Shown here piece by piece: positions 1 through 6,101 of a stretch of DNA of 12,511 nucleotides (within the stretch, counting starts at the first letter, position 1; the number at the start of each line of letters is the position of its first letter). The stretch comes from Micrococcales bacterium (GTDB lineage Bacteria > Actinomycetota > Actinomycetes > Actinomycetales > Dermatophilaceae), in NCBI GenBank assembly GCA_030537915.1, contig JAUNUZ010000027.1, forward strand, positions 1-12,511, in the 5' to 3' direction. The notes under the pieces were generated by a model. The model was not told the DNA's origin and searched no databases. It saw nothing but the letters and a program-made list of their open reading frames with translations. Made by a program: the position numbers and the translations under genes.

Positions 1-548
1 AGCGGAAATAGTGCTTCTCGATCTGAGGGCGTCCCGGTGGGCAAGCAATCCAGGGTCGTCACAACGCCGGCCGACTGTAGTGACGACAACAGATTGGCCC
101 CGGGCTCACCGTCAGCTGCGCTTAGCAGGCAGGCCCCTCCCCAATGGAACACGCGAATGCCGTCAGTGATCTCCGAGGTGACTGCGTCCACCGTGAGGCG
201 CGCGTTTGCACCCGGGACATGCAAGGCGGGCCGGCTGCCATCGGGCCGGATGGGCAAGATTGTCGCCGATGTCTGGACCTCGTCGATGGAGAGCAAGGCA
301 CGGGTATCAACCCCGAAGTCATCCATGGTTCGCCGTACAAAGTCGCCCAATGTGTCCCGCCCGAGAGCCCCGACCGTGGCGACTTCAACCCCGACTTTCG
401 CCAGATCGACGGCCGTAGCTGCGGCGGTCCCAGCAACCGTGATGCGAATTTCTTCAATTCGCTCAAGACCTTGGCCGGGCGGTATCTGCGTGACGTATCG
501 CCCGAGCACGTCAGCGATATGCAGCCCAAATGTCACCACATCACTCAT
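1..548 (-). CDS. PfkB-family carbohydrate kinase, C-terminus cut by window edge
   Basis: This is the N-terminal 182 residues of a ribokinase/PfkB-fold sugar or nucleoside kinase, which transfers the ATP gamma-phosphate to a sugar hydroxyl in the cytoplasm. Visible marks are the first PfkB signature at about residues 38-53 (VAGTAAATAVDLAKVG), the following VGALGRDTLGDF at 59-70, and PGAN at 112-115. The usual Asn of the GGxxxN motif is absent, as I recall for some actinobacterial PfkB members. The ATP-binding and catalytic-Asp region (GAGD) lies beyond the left edge. I chose ATG 548 because AGGAGG (563-558) sits 9 nt before it, whereas the in-frame ATG at 557 would touch the SD. A short ORF overlaps the start by 8 nt, which suggests coupling. 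G+C is about 60% in two lines counted by hand, clearly below the other genes. The substrate is unknown; a link to the sugar genes at 1474-4283 is inference. Confidence 0.85.
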   Translation of the reverse strand, partial: MSDVVTFGLHIADVLGRYVTQIPPGQGLERIEEIRITVAGTAAATAVDLAKVGVEVATVGALGRDTLGDFVRRTMDDFGVDTRALLSIDEVQTSATILPIRPDGSRPALHVPGANARLTVDAVTSEITDGIRVFHWGGACLLSAADGEPGANLLSSLQSAGVVTTLDCLPTGTPSDREALFP

Positions 549-744
549 CGAAGCCATCCTCCTCGATTGCTGAGCTGAAACAGTACCGCTCACGGTCGGC
601 GCAGCGTGGATTGGTTGCGGCGAAGTCCTCCATCGCGCGGGGGCGAGCAGCGGCCCACCGAGCCCAGCACTGCGCGGCGGTGACAGTGCGCGCTGGACGG
701 CACAGGCGCGGGAAGGTCTCGGCCACCGCGCCGCGCCATCGGGG
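541..744 (-). pseudogene. short ORF overlapping the kinase start; possible 3' remnant of an operon partner
   Basis: This reading frame of about 67 codons ends in TGA at 543-541, inside ATGAGTGA, so its stop overlaps the kinase start by 8 nt, as in translationally coupled gene pairs. Its last residues (RYCFSSAIEEDGFDE) read like an ordinary acidic protein C-terminus. Upstream the frame closes at a stop (747-745). The only possible starts are poor ones such as GTG 726, and I see no SD there. I do not recognise the family. It may be the tail of a gene truncated by recombination next to the YbaK-like gene, a very small protein, or chance. The kinase SD lies inside this frame, which favours some real coding history. 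Confidence 0.3.
558..563 (-). promoter_or_regulatory. AGGAGG Shine-Dalgarno site fixing the kinase start
   Basis: A perfect AGGAGG on the minus strand is followed immediately by ATG 557 and, 9 nt later, by ATG 548 in the same frame. Only the second ATG has a workable spacing, so it is taken as the kinase start. Confidence 0.7.
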
Positions 745-794
745 TCATCCCGGACGTCGTCTTCGGAGCCGGGGCATGATGGGACGATGCGCCT

Positions 795-1271
795 ATGTGT
801 GATGCCGACGCCCCCCTGACAGCGGTCGCGCGGGTCCTTCGGGGGCGCGGGCTGCAGGGCCGGATCTGCGTGCTGCCGAACGCCGTGCCGACCGCGGCGG
901 CGGCCGCCGAGCAGCTGCGATGCGCGGTCGGAGCCATCGCCAACAGCCTGATCTTCCGGGCCGGGGATGACCCCGTGCTCGTGATCGCCAGTGGCGCGCA
1001 TCGTGTCGATGTCCGGGCCGCCGGAGCGCTCTTCGGGGTCGACAGGCTGCGGCGGGCCGACTCCGAGCTGGTCTACGCGGCGACCGGCCAGCGTGTCGGC
1101 GGCGTAGCGCCGATCGGCCACCCGGCGCCCCTGCCGACCGTCATCGACGTCGACCTGGCCGGGTACGGCCGGCTCTGGGCCGGCGCGGGGTTGGAGCACG
1201 CGATGTTCTGGGCGACCTACGACGAGCTCACCGATCTCACCGGCGCCCGGCCGGCTGTGGTGGGCGCTTGA
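795..1271 (+). CDS. YbaK/EbsC-family aminoacyl-tRNA deacylase-like protein
   Basis: This 158-aa cytoplasmic protein belongs to the YbaK/ProRS-INS editing superfamily, whose members hydrolyse mischarged aminoacyl-tRNAs such as Ala- or Cys-tRNAPro. The length matches free-standing family members. The core is VGAIANSLIFRAG at 45-57, VLVIASGAHRVD at 61-72 and the GGVAPIGHP loop at 102-110, which is the family's substrate-pocket motif. Residue 50 is Asn where many characterised members carry a conserved Lys (KSL/KTL); from memory an actinobacterial subgroup shares AIANSL, so this is not an isolated mutation. The start ATG 795 has no strong SD. The gene diverges from the sugar kinase, and the repeat-bearing leader of the sugar cluster follows. 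The exact tRNA and amino-acid specificity cannot be assigned. Confidence 0.85.
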   Translation: MCDADAPLTAVARVLRGRGLQGRICVLPNAVPTAAAAAEQLRCAVGAIANSLIFRAGDDPVLVIASGAHRVDVRAAGALFGVDRLRRADSELVYAATGQRVGGVAPIGHPAPLPTVIDVDLAGYGRLWAGAGLEHAMFWATYDELTDLTGARPAVVGA

Positions 1272-1357
1272 GTCGGCTCGACGTTGCGCCTTGCCGCAGA
1301 CTTCGGCGCCCTGGGAGACTCCGGGCAGATGCTCGACCGACCGGTCGCGGGCCGCAC

Positions 1358-1465
1358 CTCATCACGACGAAGTATGTCATCACAACAATAGGCGTCATCA
1401 GAACAATGGACGTCAGCACGACGAGGCGCGTGGTCACAACGAAGCACGTCGTCACAACGAGATAA
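1358..1465 (+). repeat. six tandem 18-bp direct repeats in the leader of the sugar cluster
   Basis: Units begin at 1358, 1376, 1394, 1412, 1430 and 1448, exactly 18 bp apart. An approximate consensus is GTCATCACAACGAAGGAC. The first ten to thirteen bases (GTCRTCACAACGA) are best kept, and the tail varies. The array ends at 1465 and its last bases run into the epimerase SD (AAGGAG, 1464-1469). It is less GC-rich than the flanking genes. The placement suggests regulator binding sites, a translational control leader, or a slippage-prone minisatellite; the sequence alone does not decide. Because 18 is a multiple of three, all crossing frames stay open and encode meaningless hexapeptide repeats. 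Confidence 0.9.
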
Positions 1466-1473
1466 GGAGCGGA

Positions 1474-2346
1474 ATGAGCGATATCGGGTGTCACGCGCTG
1501 GTGTGGACGGGCACGTTCGAGCGGGAGGGGTTGACCCGGGCCGTCGAGCGGACGCGCAACGCGGGCTATGACCTGCTCGAGATCCCGCTGCTGCGCCCGC
1601 ACGCGTTCGACGTCGCGACGGCCAAGGAGATCCTGGCCGACAGCGACCTCGACGTGTCCGCCTCGATGGGTCTCTCGGACGCGACGGACATCGGCAGCGC
1701 GGACCCCGAGATCGTCAAGGCCGGGGAGCAGACCCTCAACAAGGCGGTCGAGATCGTCTCTGAGCTCGGCGGCCGCCACCTGTGCGGCGTCCTCTACGGG
1801 GTGCTGAAGAAGTACCCCGGGCCCGCCACCGCCCAGGGTCGCGCCAACAGTCAGGACGTTCTGCGCCGGGTCGCCCGCCGCGCGGCGGACTCCGGCGTGC
1901 AGCTCTCGCTCGAGGTGGTCAATCGCTACGAATCCAACATGTTCAATACCTGCAAAGGCGCGCTGGAATACCTCGACGAGGTCGGCGACGACTCGATCAA
2001 GGTGCACCTGGACAGCTACCACATGAACATCGAGGAGAGCGGCATGATCGCTCCGGTCCTCGCCGCCGCCGACCGGCTCGGCTACGTTCACATCGGGGAG
2101 AGCCACCGCGGTTACCTCGGCTCGGGGACCGTCGACTTCGGTTCGTTCTTCCGCGCCCTGGCAATGGTCGATTACGACGGGCCGATCGCGTTCGAGTCCT
2201 TCTCGACCGCGGTCGTCGACGACATCCTGTCCGTGAGTCTGGCGGTGTGGCGCAACCTGTGGGACGACTCCGACGATCTCGGGCGTCACGCCAACGACTT
2301 CATCCGCGGCAAGCTGCGCGCCGTCGAGACCATCGCGCTGCACTGA
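1474..2346 (+). CDS. D-tagatose/D-psicose 3-epimerase-family sugar epimerase
   Basis: This 290-aa TIM-barrel enzyme belongs to the AP-endonuclease-2-like sugar isomerase/epimerase superfamily. Family members epimerise ketoses at C3 using a divalent metal. By motif comparison with Agrobacterium D-psicose 3-epimerase, the four metal ligands are present: E147 (LEVVNRYESN), D180 (LDSYHMNIEE), H206 (YVHIGESHRG) and E241 (AFESFS). E147 and E241 would also be the catalytic acid/base pair. Length is normal. ATG 1474 is preceded by AAGGAG (1464-1469, 4-nt spacing). The frame is open further upstream, but only through the 18-bp repeats, so a longer start is rejected. It is the first gene of a + strand cluster with an SDR (57-nt gap) and a Gfo/Idh oxidoreductase. 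The precise ketose is unknown; L-ribulose, D-tagatose and D-psicose are all possible. Confidence 0.9.
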   Translation: MSDIGCHALVWTGTFEREGLTRAVERTRNAGYDLLEIPLLRPHAFDVATAKEILADSDLDVSASMGLSDATDIGSADPEIVKAGEQTLNKAVEIVSELGGRHLCGVLYGVLKKYPGPATAQGRANSQDVLRRVARRAADSGVQLSLEVVNRYESNMFNTCKGALEYLDEVGDDSIKVHLDSYHMNIEESGMIAPVLAAADRLGYVHIGESHRGYLGSGTVDFGSFFRALAMVDYDGPIAFESFSTAVVDDILSVSLAVWRNLWDDSDDLGRHANDFIRGKLRAVETIALH

Positions 2347-2403
2347 GCTTGCCCGCGCATCCGGTTTGCCCGCTTCATTTGCAGATCTCACGAGGAGACC
2401 CAG

Positions 2404-3171
2404 ATGCCAGGACAGTTCGATGGACGTGTCGCGATGGTGACCGGGGGTGCCCGCGGCCTCGGCTATGCGATGGCGCAGTCGCTGGCGAGCCACGGCGCGG
2501 ACATCGCGCTCGCTGACCGGCTCCAATCGGTCACCGATGCGGCGCAGACGCTCGCGCAGGATTCGGGGCGCCGGGTCATCGGCATCCCGACCGATGTCAC
2601 GGATGAGGCAAGCGTCGCGGCCGCCTTCACCCGCGTGGCCGACGAGCTCGGCACGGCGCGGCTGCTCGTCAACGCCGCCGGGGTGGCGATGGTGGAGCCG
2701 GCGCTCGACGTGACCGCGCAGCAGTGGCGCTGGCTCATCGACGTCAATCTCACGGGCACCTTCCTCATGTGTCGCGACTTCGCCAGGGCGGCCATCGCGG
2801 CCGGCGTAGAGGCCGCGATCGTCAACGTCTCCTCGATGTCGGGCTTCATCGTCAACGTGCCGCAGCAGCAGGCTGCCTACAACGCGAGCAAGGCCGGGGT
2901 GTCGATGCTCACCAAGAGCCTCGCCATCGAGTGGATCGACCAGGGCGTCCGCGTCAACGCCATCGGTCCGGGCTACTTCGCCTCGGACATGACCAAGACC
3001 GTGGCAGAGGAGCAGCCGGACATGGCGGCCTTCTGGAACTCCCGGACTCCGATGGGGCGGATGGGTCAGCCCGAGGAGTTAGGCGAGCTCATCGCCTACC
3101 TGCTCGGCGATCACTCCCGCTACGTCGTGGGGCAGACGATCCTTATCGACGGCGGCTACACGAGCGTCTGA
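2404..3171 (+). CDS. short-chain dehydrogenase/reductase, polyol/sugar type
   Basis: This 255-aa classical SDR oxidises or reduces a hydroxyl/carbonyl with a nicotinamide cofactor in the cytoplasm. The cofactor motif TGGARGLG is at 13-20, D38 at the end of beta-2 favours NAD(H), NAAG is at 90-93, and the structural Asn is N115. The catalytic set is S144, Y159 and K163. The stretch SMSGFIVNVPQ places Ser 15 residues before Tyr rather than the usual 13, a pattern I associate with mannitol, sorbose and arabinitol dehydrogenases. The C-terminus keeps the normal GQTILIDGG motif (243-251). AGGAG at 2393-2397 lies 6 nt before ATG 2404. It sits 57 nt after the epimerase and 77 nt before the Gfo/Idh gene, so it is probably cotranscribed and may supply or consume the ketose used by the epimerase. 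The substrate is not determined. Confidence 0.9.
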   Translation: MPGQFDGRVAMVTGGARGLGYAMAQSLASHGADIALADRLQSVTDAAQTLAQDSGRRVIGIPTDVTDEASVAAAFTRVADELGTARLLVNAAGVAMVEPALDVTAQQWRWLIDVNLTGTFLMCRDFARAAIAAGVEAAIVNVSSMSGFIVNVPQQQAAYNASKAGVSMLTKSLAIEWIDQGVRVNAIGPGYFASDMTKTVAEEQPDMAAFWNSRTPMGRMGQPEELGELIAYLLGDHSRYVVGQTILIDGGYTSV

Positions 3172-3248
3172 GTCGCGAGGCGTCCAGGAGCCGGCGATCG
3201 TGCAGCACCGACGCAACGAACCCGCAGCTGAGCAGACAGGACGACGAC

Positions 3249-4283
3249 ATGGTTCTCCCGAGCACACTTCCCACGCCTCGGACCCCGGATCCCCAACAGG
3301 CGCCGTCGCTGCGCTGGGGCATCCTGGGTACCGGGTGGATCGCGCGGCAGTTCACCACGGCGCTGCAGGCGCACACCGCGCAACGGGTGGTGGCCGTCGG
3401 CTCGCGTTCGCAGGAGTCGGCGCACCGTTTCGCAGCGCAGTTCGGGATCGGTCGGGCGCACCCCAGCTACGACGCCCTCGTGGCCGACGGCGAGGTCGAC
3501 GTCATCTACGTCGCCACCCCGCACAACCACCACCATCCCGACGCCCTGCGGGCGATCGCAGCGGGCAAGCATGTGCTCATCGAGAAGCCGATCGCGCTCA
3601 ACGCCGACCAGGCTCGAGACATCCAGCGCGCGGCCCACGAGCGTGGTGTCATGGCGATGGAGGCGCTGTGGACGTTCTTCCTGCCCAAATTCGACGTCGT
3701 CCGCCAGCTGCTCGCCGACGGTGCGCTGGGGCAGATCCACACGGTCCTGGCCGACCACGGACAGTACTTCGAGCCCGACCACCGCATCCTGCGGCGGGAC
3801 CTGGCCGGTGGACCGATGCTCGACCTCATGACGTACCCGGCATCCTTGGCCAACTGGGTCCTCGGTGCACCGAGCGAAGTCATCGCGCGCTCGACGTGGG
3901 CATCGAGCCAGGTGACCGGACAGACGGCGATCATGCTTGGGCACGACCAGGGCGCGCAGTCATTGCTGCACTCCAGCGTGCTGAGCCGCACCCCGACGAC
4001 AGCCGCTATCTGCGGCTCGGAGGGCATGATCACCTTCGAGCCCGACTTCTACATGCCCGGCAACTTCACGGTCTCCGATCACACCGGACGCGCTCTGCAT
4101 TTCACCGAGCCACTGCTCGCGCACACCGGCGGATTGCACTTCCAGGCGGTGGATATGGCGCGACGGATCATCGCCGGGGAGCTTGTCAGCGCCATTCGGC
4201 CGCTGCAGGAGTCGATCCAGACCATGGCGGTCATGGACGACGCGCGCCGCCAGATCGGCGAGGTCTACGACGAAGAGCGGTGA
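3249..4283 (+). CDS. Gfo/Idh/MocA-family oxidoreductase, dihydrodiol-dehydrogenase type
   Basis: This 344-aa NAD(P)-dependent sugar oxidoreductase has a Rossmann motif WGILGTGWIA at 23-32 and the family EKP at 112-114. K113, D192 and Y196 (GGPMLDLMTYP) match in order and spacing the catalytic Lys/Asp/Tyr I recall for dimeric dihydrodiol dehydrogenase. MEALWTFFLP (137-146) is also typical of that branch, which includes glucose-fructose and xylose dehydrogenases. The first 20 residues are Pro-rich and without a clear fold. ATG 3249 is chosen because AGGA (3238-3241) is 7 nt upstream and the Rossmann strand starts soon after; the longer open frame overlaps the SDR. It is the last gene of the sugar cluster and probably acts on the same sugar or polyol pool. 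The substrate is unknown. Confidence 0.9.
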   Translation: MVLPSTLPTPRTPDPQQAPSLRWGILGTGWIARQFTTALQAHTAQRVVAVGSRSQESAHRFAAQFGIGRAHPSYDALVADGEVDVIYVATPHNHHHPDALRAIAAGKHVLIEKPIALNADQARDIQRAAHERGVMAMEALWTFFLPKFDVVRQLLADGALGQIHTVLADHGQYFEPDHRILRRDLAGGPMLDLMTYPASLANWVLGAPSEVIARSTWASSQVTGQTAIMLGHDQGAQSLLHSSVLSRTPTTAAICGSEGMITFEPDFYMPGNFTVSDHTGRALHFTEPLLAHTGGLHFQAVDMARRIIAGELVSAIRPLQESIQTMAVMDDARRQIGEVYDEER

Positions 4284-4353
4284 GGGCCGAGCTCACCGCG
4301 CGCTTCGTCAGCTCCGCCGCGGGCGCGAATCCGAGTCAAGGGGGAGTGTGAGG

Positions 4354-4818
4354 ATGGAGCCCATGAGCCTCAAGAGCACGATTCAGCACGACCTGCACAC
4401 CGCGATGCGCGCGCGGGACAAGGTGCGCGCCGGCACGCTGCGCATGGTGCTGACCGCGATCACGACGGCCGAAGTGGCAGGCACGCAGGTCAAGAGGCTG
4501 ACCGACGACGAGGTTCTGCAGGTGCTCGCCAAGGAAGCCAAGAAGCGCAAGGAGTCGGCGAGCGCCTTCACCGACGCCGGGAGGCCGGAGCTCGCCGAGC
4601 GCGAGGAGGCCGAGCTGGTCGTCCTGGCGACCTACCTCCCAGCCCAGCTCAACGACGACGAAATCGACGCTATCGCCGCGGACGCTGTCCTAGAGACCGG
4701 CGCGAGCGGGATGCAGCAGATGGGTCAGGTCATGAAGGCGGCCCAGGCCGCGGTGGCGGGCAGGGCCGACGGGGGCCGCGTCGCGGCGGCGGTGAAGCGC
4801 GCCCTGGCGAGGCCATAG
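4354..4818 (+). CDS. GatB/YqeY domain-containing protein
   Basis: This 154-aa protein matches the YqeY family, which resembles the tRNA-interacting tail of the amidotransferase subunit GatB. Its cellular role is not settled, although a tRNA link is inferred from the GatB similarity. Visible family features are an N-terminal helix MSLKSTIQHDLHTAMRARD (4-22), TLRMVLTAI (28-36), a charged helix KEAKKRKESASAF (60-72), the TYLPAQL motif (93-99) and a C-terminal stretch ending in GGRVAAAVKRAL (140-151). ATG 4354 has GGGGGAG 7 nt upstream. ATG 4363 (MSLKS) would begin closer to the usual family start, but its GGAG is only 3 nt away. It lies 70 nt after the Gfo/Idh gene on the same strand; a functional link is unlikely. 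Confidence 0.9.
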   Translation: MEPMSLKSTIQHDLHTAMRARDKVRAGTLRMVLTAITTAEVAGTQVKRLTDDEVLQVLAKEAKKRKESASAFTDAGRPELAEREEAELVVLATYLPAQLNDDEIDAIAADAVLETGASGMQQMGQVMKAAQAAVAGRADGGRVAAAVKRALARP

Positions 4819-4841
4819 ACGCGACCGCCCGGTGGATTGCG

Positions 4842-4902
4842 CAGCCGTCGGCCAGCTACGGCTGATGACCCCGGGGACCTCCGCCCCTCTGCCGACGGGC
4901 GG
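4842..4902. terminator. possible bidirectional terminator: GC-rich inverted repeats between convergent genes
   Basis: CAGCCGT (4842-4848) pairs with ACGGCTG (4858-4864) across a 9-nt loop, and CCGCCC (4881-4886) pairs with GGGCGG (4897-4902) across 10 nt. They lie in the 172-nt gap between the convergent YqeY and homocysteine methyltransferase genes, where a terminator is expected. There is no T-run, so an ordinary intrinsic terminator is not proven. I see no gene in this gap. Confidence 0.3.
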
Positions 4903-4990
4903 CTGCGGGACGGGACCGGAGGCCGCGCCCAGCAACGTAGTTGGAATTCTGGGCCAGCTTGGCGCCGCAGTGGGCATTGCTCGACCGCAT

Positions 4991-5956
4991 TCAGATCGCC
5001 TGCCGCATGGAGGCGATGATACTGGGGCCGACGCGGCAACAGCCCCCGATGAGCTGCACCCCGGCCTCGACCCACGCACGGGCGGCAACGCCGGAAATCC
5101 TGCGTCCGCCGAACCAGCGGCGGGTCGAGGCGTCCCAGAGTTCCCCGCTGTTCGGATAGGCCAGAATCGGCTTGCCGAAGGGTCGAGCGGCCGTGGCGAC
5201 CCCGCCGACCAGGTCTGGATCGAAGCAGTTCGCACCGACCGCGACGACGGACGCCACGTCATCGGCCATCGCGTAGGCCTGGCTCAACGGTTCGCCCAGG
5301 CGCGTCGTCGGTAACGAGCCCGCGCCGGCCTCGCTCCCAGCTGCGGACCCCTCCTTGGGGGCGGCGACCGTCAGTGACAACCAGGCCGGGACGCGGAGGC
5401 GCTCCACCTCGGCGAGCAGGGCCTCGACCTCAGCCAGGCGGGGGATGGTCTCCAGGGCCAGGACGTCGGCGCCAGCCTCGGCGAGGGTCTCCAGCCGCGG
5501 GCGGTGCCAAGCCCGCAGCTCCCGCACCGTGAGTCCATAGTTGCCGCGGTACTCCGAGCCGTCCGCGAGTGCGGCGCCGTAGGGGCCGACCGAGGCTGCC
5601 ACCCAGCGATGATGCGATCCGGCGGTTGTTGCGCCTTCCCCCGTCACTGCCGAGTCGGCCGCCTCGCGGGCCACGGCGATGCTGCGCCGAAGCGCTATTT
5701 GGACCGCACCCCTATCCCGGCCGGCAGCCGCGAAGCCGAGCTCGCTGACCTGATAGGACGCGGAGATCGCCACCTCGGCGCCCGCGGCGAAGAAATCTTC
5801 GTGTGCCGCGCGCACCTCCTGGGGCTCCTCGAGCAAGAGCCGCGCCGACCACAACGCGTCGCCCAGACAATGCCCGCGGGCCTCGAGCTGGGTGGCCAAT
5901 CCGCCGTCGAGCAGGATGGGTTGCCCGCTGGCCACCACCGCAGCGAAGCTCTCCAT
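4991..5956 (-). CDS. mmuM: homocysteine S-methyltransferase
   Basis: This 321-aa cytoplasmic enzyme transfers a methyl group from S-methylmethionine (or S-adenosylmethionine) to homocysteine, giving methionine. The family zinc ligands are all visible: C244 in VGANC, and C306 and C307 in IGGCC near the C-terminus. Other marks are LLDGGLATQLEARG at 15-28, the ASVGPYGAALADGSEYRGNY region before the middle, and LALETIPRLAEVEAL. Length is normal for a stand-alone MmuM. AGGA lies 7 nt before ATG 5956. A 145-nt gap separates it from the upstream VWA gene on the same strand, so it may have its own promoter. No S-methylmethionine permease (mmuP) is in the window, so salvage of imported S-methylmethionine is not demonstrated here. 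Confidence 0.92.
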   Translation of the reverse strand: MESFAAVVASGQPILLDGGLATQLEARGHCLGDALWSARLLLEEPQEVRAAHEDFFAAGAEVAISASYQVSELGFAAAGRDRGAVQIALRRSIAVAREAADSAVTGEGATTAGSHHRWVAASVGPYGAALADGSEYRGNYGLTVRELRAWHRPRLETLAEAGADVLALETIPRLAEVEALLAEVERLRVPAWLSLTVAAPKEGSAAGSEAGAGSLPTTRLGEPLSQAYAMADDVASVVAVGANCFDPDLVGGVATAARPFGKPILAYPNSGELWDASTRRWFGGRRISGVAARAWVEAGVQLIGGCCRVGPSIIASMRQAI

Positions 5957-6002
5957 GCGCCCATCCTGCCCTGGCGGTCGTGACGGTCCGCTGCGGGCCA
6001 GC

Positions 6003-6060
6003 CCCTAGGGAGCTCGTTGTTCACCGGGGGTCCAGCAGCACCCGCGGCGGCCCATGGGCC
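6003..6060. promoter_or_regulatory. two perfect palindromes in the gap upstream of the homocysteine methyltransferase
   Basis: CCCTAGGG (6003-6010) and GGCCCATGGGCC (6049-6060) lie in the 145-nt non-coding gap between the VWA gene and mmuM. Having no loop, they are poor hairpins but could be operator-type sites. They may also arise by chance in GC-rich DNA. I see no convincing -10 element or riboswitch in this gap. Confidence 0.2.
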
Positions 6061-6101
6061 ACGACGATCTTGGGTTCTGCGTCGGTGTGCGGGAGGACCG
6101 A

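Noticed and set aside
55..87. GTCGTCACAACG inside the kinase, identical over 12 bases to the last 18-bp repeat unit (1448-1459), with an inverted GTGACGAC at 80-87.
   Set aside because: It lies in coding sequence (Val-Val-Thr-Thr region), is a single copy, and is most likely a chance match, though worth including in a genome-wide core search.
1291..1473. In-frame N-terminal extension of the epimerase through the 18-bp repeats (His/Asn/Arg-rich residues).
   Set aside because: The epimerase family starts near MSDIGCHALVW, a good SD precedes ATG 1474, and the extension only translates the repeat array.
1237..2526. Long minus-strand open frame of 429 codons opposite the epimerase.
   Set aside because: It is antisense to a gene with a full set of catalytic motifs, shows no recognisable domain, and stays open because of high GC codon bias and the repeat period.
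2724..3248. Upstream extension of the Gfo/Idh frame overlapping the SDR gene.
   Set aside because: The extension is an Arg/His-rich shadow of the SDR; the SD and Rossmann strand place the start at 3249.
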